Origin: Tubiluchus corallicola
Lineage: Eukaryota; Priapulida; Priapulimorpha; Priapulimorphida; Tubiluchidae
Assembly (NCBI GenBank): GCA_030141605.1
Contig: JAQGDQ010000481.1
Location: 61,219 to 125,218, forward strand
Length of the DNA stretch: 64,000 nucleotides
Direction: 5' to 3'
This document shows, piece by piece, positions 1 through 12,166 of this stretch. Position 1 is the first letter of the stretch. Each line of letters begins with the position of its first letter. A model generated the notes under the pieces. The model did not search any database, was not told where the DNA came from, and saw only the letters and a program-made list of their open reading frames with translations. The position numbers and the translations under genes are program-made.

Positions 1-314
1 AATTAAACTAGTTTGTTAAGCGAGAATTCTACAACACAAAAGTATGAAGGAACACGAAATGTTTACAGTAAACGTGAAAATCTGGAAAACGTTTAAGTGT
101 ATCTGAAAATGTAAGTGTACAAGAGAATGTGTAAGTGGCGTCCGTGCGAATCCGTGTGTCTCCGTCTCAGCGGCCTGCTTCGCCTTATATAGCACGCCCA
201 AGAAGCTTCTAGAAGTTTTGTTCCAGAACATTTTACACGGTAAGACGATTATTCTAACGGAACACTCTACAATGTTCTATGTAATTCTAATAGATGCCAG
301 CGATCTCCACAACA
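1..314 (-). mobile_element. LTR-like repeat with heat-shock-type promoter, copy 1 (cut by window edge)
   Basis: This is the first of three dispersed copies; the others are at 40961-41313 and 62677-63045. On the + strand it ends in CTCCACAACA, so the minus-strand element begins TGTTGTGGAG, which is the TG...CA form of an LTR. A TATA box (TTATATA on +) lies at 185-191. Behind it are heat-shock-element pentamers: AGAAGCTTCTAGAAG at 201-215 and TTCCAGAACATTTT at 221-234. Read on the minus strand the order is HSE array, then TATA, then leader, as in an hsp70-type promoter. The small minus ORF in this repeat is not judged to be a gene. Confidence 0.7.
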
Positions 315-376
315 ATAACACACTCTTTATTTGTACAAGTCTGTAAGTTGTAAATGATAATTAAATTTGATAACAG

Positions 377-988
377 ACAAAGTTCCAATTAGAAATGGAC
401 TGTACAGCTCTTACTGGAGACGGGAACATTACTGTCGAGTTGACAGCAACTACAACCAGTGAGGAGAGTCATCCCGATGATAATCTGTTGCTCTATGACG
501 TAGAAGTGCAAAGAGAAGCTGATGTACAACTAAGAAGGTAGGAAGGGAGGTCACCTGGCGGGAGTCAGTAATCGACTGTTTTTTATTACGTTAGTTATAC
601 TTAACTAAGTAACAGGAAGATTGTCTTTGATGTTTGCTTTGAAGTGTTGCAGTATGCAGAACGTGAAAGAAAACACTAAAGATTCTGTAATCCTTGTTGG
701 GCTTTTGTTCTCTCACGCACCCTCTCCCGCACCTACACCATCTCTCTCTCTCTTCCCTCTCTCTCTCGTTTCCTCTCCCTCTTTCGCTCTCTCTCTTCCC
801 CCTATCTCTTTTCCTCTCACTATACTTCTCTTTCTTTCTTTCTCCTCTCTCTTTCTATCTTTCTTTCTCTTTCTCTCTCTCTCCCTCTGTCTCCCTTTTT
901 CTCTCCCACTGTTTTTCTCAGGGTCTCTCGTTCTATCTGTGTTTGTCTTTCTCTCTCTCTCTCTCTCTCTCTGTCTCTGTCTCTCTCT

Positions 989-1084
<96 letters not shown>

Positions 1085-3495
1085 GTTCTCTTGGACTTAT
1101 GGTCCAGTCACCACTCAACAACCGTTTACAATTGCCGACCAATTTTCTCATCCTTCCAATGACCCAGTAGAAAGGGGAAAAACAGAAATTTCTTCTGCAT
1201 TTAGATGCATTAGAGTAAAGTAATTTCCATGCTGGTCATAGAATTAACCACGTTGGACCAAATTAACCGTTAGGAATTAATGATCTGTTGAAGTTGTTAT
1301 TATTCGGAAAAGATGAATTTAACCATGTTGTTAACTGTAAAATATTCCAATACATACATGACTTTATATTACGTACTAAACGCTTCCAGTAGTTTCTATC
1401 TGATATAAAATGCATCAGTCTTAAATATTCGTACATTAATATTTTCTAACCGTCATTTTCTACTAATGTCTAATGTAATCTTGTAGTAAAACTTGTCAGC
1501 TTGTGTAGTTATAGTCTATTCTTACTGTAAATGTTACTAATGTCTAATGTAATCTTGTAGTAAAACTTGTCAGCTTGTGTAGTTATAGTCTATTCTTACT
1601 GTAAATTATGTTTAAACTAAACTAAATTAACCGTTATACATTGAAGAGCAATTCAAATCGCTGTTATTGTTCTGCTTTTTATCACGATTCACTTTAAATT
1701 TTCAGATTATCTCCATATTTATTTTTTTTCTATCACTGTGTGTGACAATCTAACAAGCCCTGCTTTTTGATTGCCCGCAACACATTTACCTTCGTGTATA
1801 AGTGAACAGTGTTTGAGGCTTTTTCTGTGCAGTATTTCTTATTTGTATTATATCCATTGTATACCCTTTCACTAGATATTTTGTATATGTAATCATTGTA
1901 AATGTGTATGGTGAAATAAATGACTTATGACTTATGACTATTGTTGTTGCAGTTCTTCCAGACCTGAACAGTTGATTTATAATTCTACAGCAATTTCTGG
2001 AGAAGATCAAGTCTTTGGTCTAAGAAACTACACCGCAGAATTCATTCACACGTACGAGGTAAGTTAGCCCAACAGCAGCTGCGTTACAGAAATGAAGATG
2101 GATTTTCCTATTATAAAGCACAAGAGAACCTTTCAATAACATAAAGTTTAAAAAATTCGTTTTGAAATTTTATATCACTTACATACTGCCTTTTTGCGTG
2201 CAGGACTTCAATCGGCAGTCACCCTGTATAAAACTTGTGAATTTAAACTCCCGCGATGACCGTTGGATGCAGCCATTTTGACGACAGGTCATTTGAAACA
2301 AGTTTAGATAACATTTTGTAAAGTTTGAAAAAATAATCAGAGCATTCGTAGCGCGCAAGTCACTAACTAATAAAATTCAAAATTACTGTATCTTGTCAAT
2401 AAGATTAAAAATAAGTTTTTTGGTTAGTGAGTGGTGCACCCTGGAGGGTGAGTCAGCGACATTTTACCAACTGGTGAAAACATTTTTAAATAATTAATAA
2501 TTTTCTTTTCTAGTTACATAAATCTCTCTAGCAGGTAATCGAAAATCTAAGTAATATAGATTTGCAAGGAAAGTCTTTTGAGACATAATTTAACATTGCC
2601 TTTTCTTCCCTTGATTTACGTTTGGTGCATGACGTCATGTAATGGCGACTTCGGAACAGTATTGCGGGAGATTTAAAATGAAAACAAACAAAAATTCCTT
2701 TCAACGCGAGTAAGATATACGCATAAAATTGCTATAAAGTAATATAATTTTTAAGGCGATTTTTCTGAAACTTACTTCAGGTACCCCTTTTCTTGTCCTT
2801 TAAGTTTTTATTGCTTCTTCTAAAACTATACTATGAGTTCCTCCCACTGGAAATGGAAAGTTCTTGTGTACCTCTGGCCAACCGTAAAACCCTTGCCAAT
2901 AAGCATTTACTGTCAAAAGTGCTTCGTTTCGACATTGTTATGGTGTTTATATTTTTATTCCTTTTGTTGTTTGTGTTTTTATTGTCGCTGTCGACGTGTT
3001 AGTTGTCACTGATGTTGATGCTAGTGTTGCTGTGCCTCCAAATGTTTGTCTTATAATAATCAACATTTTTTCCAGGTTTATAATCGAGGACCAAGTCTTG
3101 TCAACTCTTCCACGCTGACGATTCGATTTCCCTACAAAACGCAACAGGACGACGAGTTGACGGTATTCACCAAAGCTCTAGAGATACGACCATTTAACTA
3201 TTCTCTGTCATGCAATGACAGTTCGTACGATGATCCATCGTCAGAAGAAGCCACACCCGATCTTACTGTAGCCACCACAATGTTGGACAATTCTGTACTG
3301 GTGAGTCATCATAATGAGTACAAAGATGTTTTAACATAATAACAAAATTGTTTATCCAAAAGCCGACTTAAAATAAAAATTTTCGTAATTGTTATTGTTG
3401 TTGTTGTTGCTGCTGTTGTTGCTGTTGTTGCTGCTGTTGCTGCTCTTGCTGTTGTTGCTGCTGTTGCTGCTGTTGCTGCTGCTGCTGCTGCTGCC

Positions 3496-3533
<38 letters not shown>

Positions 3534-3620
3534 AAGAGTAAGAGTATTGGTGATGGTGGTGGTGGTGGCGGTGGCGGTGGCGGCAGTGGCTGCGGCTGCG
3601 GCTGCGGCTGCTGCTGCTGC

Positions 3621-3696
<76 letters not shown>

Positions 3697-6600
3697 ATTA
3701 TTAATGTTATTATTGTAAGACAGGCAGGCAGTAAAATGTAAAGTGAGGAACAATTTTCTATTATAATTTAGTTTTACATAAATTAGACCGAAATCAGCTC
3801 AAATTATGCGAAAGTTGTTGAGTTTCAAAACCAGGGAAGCACAATGGGCTGTGAGAAACCCTGTCTAACGTTATTAACTTTTCCAAGTAAAAAAAAAACA
3901 ATTTGAACAAGTTGACACCATAAGTATCCCTGTAGTGTGGCATGGGTACAGGTGGCGCTGTTGGACAGTATGCTACAAGGAGAAAGCCTTGGACCTGTTC
4001 TGTCATGTTGGACTGGTAACTCAGCGTACTAATCCCAGGCTTCGGTTCAAATCCCGACTAGTTCAAAATTTTTCAGTGTCTCCTTTCATTTCCTTCAACT
4101 CATTATCTATAATTGTTGGAAAATAAACACATTGTGATATTCCCATTCTTAATCTAATTAACGACATCATTAATTACCAGTTAATCTGAAAGACGTTGAT
4201 ACCACAAAAAGTAAGTGTCTCATTGCAATGGTTCTGTAATGACTCCAAAGAACAGACGTGTGTAAACAAGCAGCATTATTCACCTGTTACTTCATACCAG
4301 AAGATTCTCAGGTGAATTTAAACAACGTTAATATAACATCAAACAAAGAACTTATATATATGTTATTATATGTATATATTTATTATATATACAGAAACAA
4401 TCGTGGTAAGTACAGTTTTGTTTGTAAACGTAGTTAAAGGAAGAGAGGATGATTTTTCATATATTACCCCATTTTCAGGTACGTTTAAAAGTATTCATTT
4501 GCACAATTGATTGTGCAAAAGCATTTCTGATAATTAAATAATAGATTAAAATCTTAATTGACGGCGGGCGAGCCCGGCTTTTGATGATATAACAAACTAA
4601 CATAATTTTCAACAGCAAAAATATTCCACGAGCGTGTTCCATGTGTTTGCGACAGTCAAAATTGAAGTGCAGTGATTTAGTGTGTTGTACTAAACTAGGC
4701 AAGTTTTAAGATAAAAATTCAAATTTCAAATTTACCACTGTGCTCACGCATGAGCTGTCGAACATGTGTAGTTCGTCACATACTAACACATCTGAACTGA
4801 GAGATACAGCACCTGTTTTTTGTGCAATGCGTTTCTGATATCCAGGCGCTAGTGCCCGTTTAACTAGGGAATGGCGAAATGCATGTAACAGCCAAGAACT
4901 AGTGGCACGAACGTAAAACTGTGTTTGTGTGGTAATAATTCTTTCACGTAAGTCATTTTTGAGAAAAATAGTTTGTTTCGTTTCTATGTTTTAAAGAGCA
5001 GACTGGTTGGACCTGCAGGCCGATAATTCTGCACTGTATCATGATATAAGGGCATATATACAACACGGTCCCTTAATACATGTACCACAAACTTGTTTAT
5101 AAAACATTTTCGCAATTATTTATAAATACAGTATAAATTATTATTTATTTATTATATTATTTATAAAAAACAGTATGTTTCCTCTCAATATTTTAAAGAG
5201 TAGATTGTATTGACCTACAGTTTAAGATTGGATCCAATTTTGCTTTAAGCGGAAACAGTAACTGAACGATTGCAACTTTAACTTTGATCAGAATCTCCAA
5301 AAAAATGAAGTTTAATGAAACTATGAAACATGGAGAAAATAATAAACATGGCAAATTTTTCGTCTTTTTTTAATCATAGATGTCGCTTGCATTACTTTCA
5401 TAATTTAATCAAGAGTGCCCTGCAACGAGCCAATATTTTTTTATAATTTCAGAACTGCACAACAGTAAAATGTGTAACGTTTACGTGTACAGTGGCGCCC
5501 CTAGCGGCAGGTTATAACGCTTTTGTAAGGATCACTGCTCGTCTAAACGAAACTGTCCTTCTCCAACTCGGTGTAAGTATTTCTTATTGAAGCTAATGTT
5601 TGTTTAATTTCAATATGTTATAAATTAGAAACCCACTGCATAAATCATTAGTTGAGGTTTCACAGGGTGTTTTTTTATATTTAACATTTTATTTAATACG
5701 AACCGTGCTTTACAAATGACAAAAACCAAGACATTTAACCCTTATAGGGTCACCGGGGGGTAAAAATTACCCCCAGACCGGTTTTTTGCATTTTACCCTT
5801 TTACCCAGTAAACCTTTCTATGACCTTTTCTAAATATGTTTTGTGCACAAAATACTTTTAGTTATTTATTTTAGGCGCATTGTCTCACCACGAAATAAAA
5901 GTGAAAATGCAATATGTCGATTTTTTAAAATTGTCGAAACTTTACTTCGCTTGTCTATACATTATACGGGCGATGTATCTGATAAAACAAAATGTCAGTT
6001 ACTCAAATTACTCCACCTAAAAGAAGAAAGTAGTAGACAATAAATTCAAAATAACAATGATTTTTGCACATGTGCTAGCAATGTCGGTTGTCTACAGTTA
6101 TTCCAGCATAGACAAGGGAACGTAACTAAGTGAATTTAAATTTTGTATTACTAGTAAGTCACGTGTCTTTAAGCAGAGGTATAATGTATCCTATGGTGGT
6201 CAGCATAACCACATATTATGCTGTTGCTGCTTACTAATGAAACACGGCGGTTTATCAAAAGTAATTTACGAATTATGGTGGGGGTAATTTTTTACCCCCC
6301 CGGTTACCAAAATCGGTTGTAAAAAATCGGGACCCTATAAGGGTCAAAATAACAATACAAACAAATACATGCGCTATTGACTGCCAGTGAATGCCATTAA
6401 TTGTAATCAGTAATATGCATTAACTACATTCAACTTTTTCAACTTTTTCAACGTTTTCAACTTTTTCTAGCATCCCAAGTTTGGCACCTACACATTTTGC
6501 TTCGTCATGGCGGGTGGTATTCCACTGTGGGTGTGCGCTCATGTAAAAAACGTATAAAAAAGCTAAATCAGGCGACATCTAGCGTGACAGGAAAGAAAGA

Positions 6601-9600
6601 AAAAGCAACAAGAAATTAATTAATAGGTGAACAGAAGAAGATTGAAGCTTAAAAATGCACCAAGTCGAAGACGTTTTACATGTGAAGGGCCAAATAAATA
6701 GGTGACGTCACCGAACATCTAAGGTTGTTTTTTAAAAAGGATTTACAGGAAAAAAGATTTGGGAAACTTCTAAAAGATGTCGCTAGCATCCACGCCTCAC
6801 GGTGAACTAAATTAAAAACAAGCCAAGTTATGGTTAATCGTTAAAATCAACTGCTCTTATATTAAATGTTCGTGGGTCAGAAGAAGACAACTGAGCAGCG
6901 CCGTCTGTTGGGTGAAACTTGCTAAATTGCTTCAAATTAATTCAAAATATGTATTTTTTATTTCCATAGCTGAATGCAAAGGCCCACCTGGTGAGCGAGG
7001 CAAGAGTTATTGTGACGGATGACGTCAGACAGTCAGGTTCTGAAAGTGGCTTCATTACCACGTCTACAGCACTGGTTTGTATTACCAGTAATCATATTGG
7101 TATTGTCAGTTGTTGAAACATGGCTTCTCTGTTTGAAATTTGTTTATTCATTCAAGGAATTAAGGTCCATAATAAAAGAATTCATTCACTGGGATTATTT
7201 AGATCACTCCATTAGGAAAGTATTAAAAATGACAAACTTTTCCACATGCTTGCTTTACTTACAAATATATATGAACAAAGACTTTTGCTAAAATTCACGA
7301 TAACACTAGGATAAATTTTGCCTGAGTTATACATGTATATAAATATATATACATATGTATACGTGAGCAAAAGTTTATATTGTTTTAGACAGATGGATGA
7401 AAAAATGAATAGACTAGAGACGATGTAATAAGAAACATAAGGAAGAAAGGAAAATGGAAGAGCAAATGAATAGAGTGCAAGACAAACTCATCAATTTAGA
7501 AGTGGTGTATCTAAGTTTTTAGTATGCTTGTTTACATGACTGGTATAGGAAGTCATTGAGCGCTCTATACGGTATTGTTTTTCTTACCATATCAAATTGA
7601 AATGTGAACGAGGCATTACTCGTTTTGATAGGTAACTGAAACAAGTAGAGAAATAGTCGAGCCAGTTCAGCCATGGATTGTTGGCGTTTCTGCAGTTGCT
7701 GGAATGGTGCTTCTGATAATACTAGTTCTTGTCTTACTCAAGGTAGGCCATTATAATTACTAATTTAAATTAATCCTCGTAATTTTGTATTGAGTTGCTT
7801 GAGTTTAAAATCATTTCATAGTAGCTAGCATGTAGTACTAAAAGTAGTTTGCAGAAAATAATTTTTTACTTTATTTTGCTAATTGTTGGTTAGTTCATAA
7901 AGTCCACGCCAATCCAGCCTATTCTGTTCCTGTCCAGTCTAGTCCATTTAACTCCACTAACACAGTTCACTTTAGTGCAGTGCAGTCTAGTCCACGAAGT
8001 CTATGACCAGGCCATTCTGGTCCTGTCCAGTCTAGTCCATTTAACTCCACTAACACAGTTCGCTTTAGTGCAATGCAGTCTAGTCCACGAAGTCTATGAC
8101 CAGGCTATTCTGCTCCTGTCTAGTCTAGTCCACGAAGTCTATGACCAGCCTATTCTGTTCCTGTCCAGTCTCGTCCATTTAACTCCACTAACCTAGTTCA
8201 CTTCAGTGCAATGCAGTCTAGTCCACGAAGTCTATGACCAGCCTATTCTGTTCCTGTCTAGTCTAGTCCATTTAACTCCACTAACCTAGTTCACTTCAGT
8301 GCAATGCAGTCTAGTCCACGAAGTCTATGACCAGCCTATTCTGTTCCTGTCCAGTCTAGTCCATTTAACTCCACTAACCTAGTTCACTTCAGTGCAATGC
8401 AGTCTAGTCCACGAAGTCTATGACCAGCCTATTCTGTTCCTGTCTAGTCTAGTCCATTTAACTCCACTAACCTAGTTCACTTCAGTGCAATGCAGTCTAG
8501 TCCACGAAGTCTATGACCAGCCTATTCTGTTCCTGTCCAGTCTAGTCCATTTCACATTAAGCTGATTTCGTTTAGTTCAGTTCAGTGGAGTCAAGTTCAA
8601 CTCATGCCAATCCAGTCAGATCCAGTTCAGTGGAGTCAAGTTTAACTCATGCCACTCCAGTCAGATCGAGTTCAGTGGATTCAAGTTCAACCCATGCCAA
8701 TCCAGTCAGATCCAGTTCAGTGGAGTCAAGTTCAACCCATGCCAATCCTGTCAAATCCAGTTCAGTTCCTACCCCACTTCATTTACACGGTTTAGTCTAG
8801 TGGTAACGCGTCCGCTTTCCGTTTGGGAGGTCATGAGTTCGATACAACGGCCGGGTCATACCAAAGACTTTAAAAATGGTACCTGATGTTGCCCTGCCTG
8901 GCACTTGGGGTAAAATTGGGGTAATAACAATCTCTGTTATGTAGTTGTAGTTTGTTAATTACAGTCGGTCCAAAAGCTCTCTGGAGCTTATGTTAATTAT
9001 TCATGGAAAAAGCTGACTTTAAATAAAGATTATTATTATGATTTGTGAGAGACTACTACTTCATGATGCCCGAAGTCAAAAAATTCATGTTTGAGTAGCT
9101 TTATTACGTTTTATCTGTAAGAAAAATCATAACAAAATATAACAAACTAATTTGAGCCAAAAAAGAAACAAATAACTTAATAATATGAGACTGAATAAAC
9201 TTACATCATGGCTCTACTACTTTTGACAAATGAATGGTTTAACTGAGACAAACAACAACAACAACAATGACTCTCTTAGCCAAGAACAGACTACCAACAG
9301 ACCAGGTAAACTAGCTCTGTCAGCAGAGCATAACAGAAAGAAGCCAAGTCAAGACATACATGAATGCAGTTAAAAGGACAGTATGGGGGGGGGGGTTACA
9401 GAAAGAGAGAACACTGAAGTAATAAAATAACCTCAAATCCTTCACATGATTATTCCAGGCCAACTCAATCAAGAAGAAAAAATTCTTTTCAGTTTTCGAT
9501 TGTTTTTCAGTGTGGATTCTTTAATCGCAAGAAGAAGACGGAATTGGACAGTATGCGTCAGAGTGTGAAGAGTAAACAGAGTTATGGTTCGGATTCTAGT

Positions 9601-9657
9601 CAGAAAGAAACACGACCTCTTTCATTGTACGCCGATGTTAAAGAAGCTGATGATTAA
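377..9657 (+). CDS. Integrin alpha subunit, 3' seven exons (partial gene)
   Basis: Integrin alpha chains pair with beta chains as cell-surface adhesion receptors. Seven exons join in frame: 377-537, 1953-2058, 3076-3300, 5453-5572, 6970-7074, 7632-7742 and 9511-9657. They encode 324 residues and a stop. All junctions are AG/GT, and the phases are 2 after the first exon and 0 after the rest. The ectodomain part has the late calf-region cysteine pattern NCTTVKCVTFTC followed by a hydrophobic strand and N-glycosylation sites (NET, NYS, NSS). Exon 7632-7742 holds the membrane segment (PWIVGVSAVAGMVLLIILVL). The last exon starts CGFFNRKKK right after a Lys, which is the GFFxR membrane-proximal clasp motif (usually GFFKR). 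The tail is about 48 residues, has SYGSDSS and LYADV, and ends in EADD. The beta-propeller and upstream exons lie before the window. Family assignment is firm; the paralogue cannot be named. Confidence 0.93.
741..1080. repeat. (CT)n-rich microsatellite in integrin intron
   Basis: This is an imperfect CT/CTTT tract that becomes a nearly pure (CT)n run from about 942. Long Ser/Leu or Arg/Glu ORFs through it are translations of the repeat. Confidence 0.95.
1461..1606. repeat. Two-copy tandem duplication, about 74 bp
   Basis: The stretch beginning TACTAATGTCTAATGTAATC occurs twice back to back, nearly identical, inside the first visible integrin intron. Confidence 0.85.
1676..1940 (+). mobile_element. 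Retrotransposon 3' end with GACTTAT tail, copy 1
   Basis: A similar sequence recurs at 23380-23605 and shares AATCTAACAAGCCCTGCTTT and an AAATAAATGACTTATGACTT tail. A short tandem tail after an AATAAA-like signal is typical of non-LTR retrotransposon 3' ends. No coding part is present. The tail lies 12-20 bp before the integrin exon at 1953. Confidence 0.6.
3387..3706. repeat. (TTG/CTG)n trinucleotide array
   Basis: This is an interrupted TTG, CTG and GGC trinucleotide array in an integrin intron, starting about 90 bp after the donor at 3301. The apparent poly-Asn, poly-Ser and poly-Ala ORFs are repeat translations. Confidence 0.95.
4437..5252 (+). mobile_element. Dispersed element F, fullest copy
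   Basis: It starts TTAAAGGAAGAGAGGATGAT and ends near TTTTGCTTTAAG, so the ends are inverted relatives of each other. Other copies or fragments lie at 13650-14150 (minus), 25965-26170, 32714-32912, 34875-35245 and 61914-62490. Diagnostic internal stretches are GGCGGGCGAGCC, CAGGCGCTAGTGCCCG and AATAATTCTTTCACG. There is no coding capacity, so it is a non-autonomous, probably TIR-type element. Confidence 0.65.
5739..6343. mobile_element. piggyBac-like MITE family B, copy 1
   Basis: The ends are CCCTTATAGGGTC and GACCCTATAAGGG, a perfect inverted pair. The left flank is TTAA; the right flank is TCAA, a one-base decay of TTAA. CCC-ended inverted repeats in a TTAA target are the piggyBac signature. 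The second copy at 63110-63721 is highly similar. A reading frame of about 60 codons (near 5843-6043) is open in both copies but shows no family I recognise. Confidence 0.8.
7900..8550. repeat. Minisatellite of about 90-bp units
   Basis: About seven imperfect copies contain AGTCTAGTCCACGAAGTC, CCTATTCTGTTCCTGTC and CATTTAACTCCACTAAC. The array lies in the last integrin intron. Confidence 0.9.
8575..8770. repeat. Minisatellite of about 45-bp units
   Basis: About four units of TTCAGTGGAGTCAAGTTCAA followed by CTCATGCCAATCCAGTCAGA. It sits directly downstream of the 90-bp array and shares its AGTC-rich composition. Confidence 0.85.
8788..9045 (+). mobile_element. tRNA-derived SINE
   Basis: The head resembles a tRNA gene, with a box A-like TAGTCTAGTGG and a box B-like GAGTTCGATACA. 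The body has CCTGCCTGGCACTTGGGG, and the element ends AAATAAAGATTATTATTATG with a short (ATT) tail. No intact anticodon arm is evident, so it is a SINE rather than a tRNA gene. It lies in the last integrin intron. Confidence 0.75.
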
Positions 9658-9926
9658 CATCCCCTCGCCCGCCCTTCAGTAGTCGAAATGAAGCTGTTGG
9701 CAATAGAAAGATCAGTAGCGCATAAAAGCTAAATACAGGACACCGAGAGCTTAGATTTACTTTGTCACCTTAATGTACTTATTTCGTCTTTAATGTGTTT
9801 ATGCAAATTTCAGTTGCAAGTTTTTCTACATAACCAAACTGATTAGGAGTTGTTGGAATATACTGTTTGTATCTGTTAAGTAATAATATTTTGCTGGCAA
9901 TAGAAGCTACTGCAATTGGCAAGTGA

Positions 9927-10088
9927 GAGAGAGAGAGAGAGAGAGAGAGACGGAGAGAGAGGGGGAGAGAGAGAGGGAGGGAGAGAGAGAGGGGGGGAGA
10001 GAGAGCGAGGGAGAGAGAGAGGGGGGAGAGAGAGCGAGAGAGAGAGAGAGAGAGCGCGCACGAGAGAGAGAGAGTGAGGGAGAGAGTG

Positions 10089-10126
<38 letters not shown>

Positions 10127-10127
10127 G

Positions 10128-10186
<59 letters not shown>

Positions 10187-10232
10187 GGAAAGAGAGGGAG
10201 AGAGCGAGGGAGAGGCAGGGAGAGGGAGAGAC

Positions 10233-10301
<69 letters not shown>

Positions 10302-10335
10302 AGGGAGGGAGGGAGAGGCAAAGAGAGGGAGAGAC

Positions 10336-10404
<69 letters not shown>

Positions 10405-10446
10405 AGGGAGGCAGGGAGAGAGGGAGAGAGGGAGAGAGGGAGAGAG
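9927..10446. repeat. (GA)n-rich microsatellite
   Basis: About 520 bp of GA and GGGA repeats lie 270 bp downstream of the integrin stop, possibly in its 3' UTR. All long Arg/Glu or Ser/Leu ORFs here are artefacts. Confidence 0.95.
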
Positions 10447-11114
10447 CTAAATACAGGACACCGAGCTCAACATTTACTTTGTCACCTTAATATACTTATT
10501 TCCATTTCATCAGCTACTGTATGATATTTATGCATTTTATTGGACGGCATGGAGCTCTAGAAACAACTCTTGAAATACGTGTAGATGCCTGTTTTTAAAA
10601 TTCGCAAATTTATATTAACTTATAAAATCTCATTTGAGGTTCATTCTTTTAAATATTACGAGAATTTTTGAAGTATCTGATACATATAGTAGGCTGTACA
10701 ATGCTTTACATATTGAGGCGTATTTCTTGTTAAATGAAACAATTATGTTCGTAAGTAGTTAAAATAACAGCTATCATAGAAGGTGATATTTGTCCTATAT
10801 AAATAATGTATTAACTTTTATATATATTATCGTATGAAGACTATTTTTATGTTTATGTGTTACAAAATATTTTTACAGAGGAGGTTTTGCTTGTTCTTGT
10901 TTTTGGAAATTTTTGTCAGTGTGTTAGTATTTGAACGACATCAATTGTTCAAGGGTAAAAGACAGGGTAAGCCCTGGGCAAAGCAATGCATGGGACCCCT
11001 GTTACCTACACCCCCCTTCCACAGTCTAGGAACGTATGTGCCAATATATATGGTTGGCAATATTGAGGATAGCAGCAGTGGATAACGATTTTCGATTATC
11101 GTAGGACATTTGTT

Positions 11115-11658
11115 GTTGGCATCCTTCTGTCTCGGAAGACAAAGGAGTGTGCGCTAAGAGAGTCAGTTATTGATCACATTGATGGAGCTGCAGCGTCGAC
11201 TGTGGCTGAGCAGTGCGATTCTTGAACGTCTCCAGGGGACACGCCTGGGCAAAGTGTATGGAGATCCTGAGTTGCCCAGACAACAGGAACCCCCTCTCTT
11301 CCTCCCTGGTGTAGTCCAAAGGAGAGCGGAGCGATACGTTTGGCACCAGGTTGGCTGCAGGAGCTGCCGGAGTCAGTGAGCATGCTGCACTGGTCCACTT
11401 TCGGGGATCCACTCCTGATTTGGTAAGTTTACTCCTCTACACATGGCCATAGGGTCACTTGACCTCCTCCGCCCTCTAGCCGTTGGCTGCTTGTGCAGGT
11501 CCTCTGCCTAGTGTCGAGATACAGTGTGGGCATCCCGCAAGCCTACAGCACCTGGTATTCCTAGGCAGTCACCCATCCAAGTACTAACCAGGCTCTACGT
11601 TGCTTAACTTCGGTGATCAGACGAGAACCGGTGTTTTCAACGTGATATGGTCGTAGTT
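11115..11658 (-). mobile_element. 5S-headed SINE (SINE3-like), long copy
   Basis: On the minus strand a 120-nt 5S-like head (11658-11539) runs into a unique body that ends near GATGCCAAC (about 11115). The body (about 11115-11500) recurs without the 5S head at 49268-49653, where it has clear target-site duplications. That recurrence shows the body is mobile and that the 5S part is its promoter head. No target duplication was recognised around this copy. Confidence 0.7.
11539..11658 (-). rRNA. 5S rRNA-like sequence (probable SINE head)
   Basis: The reverse complement reads as a near-complete 120-nt animal 5S rRNA. It has GGTTCTCGTCTGATCACCGA, then GAAGTTAAGCAACGTAGAGC (box A region), TACTTGGATGGGTGACTGCC (box C region) and a 3' end GGTGCTGTAGGCTT. 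The first bases (AACTACGACC) differ slightly from the usual GTCTACG. No T-run terminator follows the 3' end; the sequence continues GCGGGATGCC. It is therefore more likely the promoter head of a SINE than a working 5S gene. Confidence 0.75.
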
Positions 11659-12166
11659 GATAGAATTCAATTCAATATTATTAATTCATATTACAATCTC
11701 AGCTAGATTGTGCACATACATTATTGGACGTACTGTAGGACTACGTGAAAATTCCTACACACATTTTATTCAAATAACATTTATCACCAAGCGACTGGCA
11801 CCATAGAGACGGACGCGCTATTCCTCTGTCTAAATTATTGATATAGGCCAATCGAAACTCCTATAATAGCAACTGTTGTTTACTGCATAGCAATGGCAGA
11901 TGTAGTGTAGATTGTTTCAAAAGTGAAAGTGACAAAGTTGAATTATTTTTATTCAAAAGAACGTCTTCCATTTAGTAAGAATTCCATCGAAGTTAAGCAG
12001 TCTTGTGCTTGTGTAACATCAACAGAAAACGTTTAACAAAGAATGTTATTTAAATGCTTATTTCTATATTGTAAAAAATACGCGTCTTTGACCATCGTGA
12101 TGAGAACAACGAGGACGTCTACAGATTTATTCTCCATTTCAGGAAAAAAATCGTCTGTATCGTCAC

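Noticed and set aside
11539-11658. Functional 5S rRNA gene
   Set aside because: No T-run terminator, altered 5' end, and fused to a body that is mobile elsewhere.
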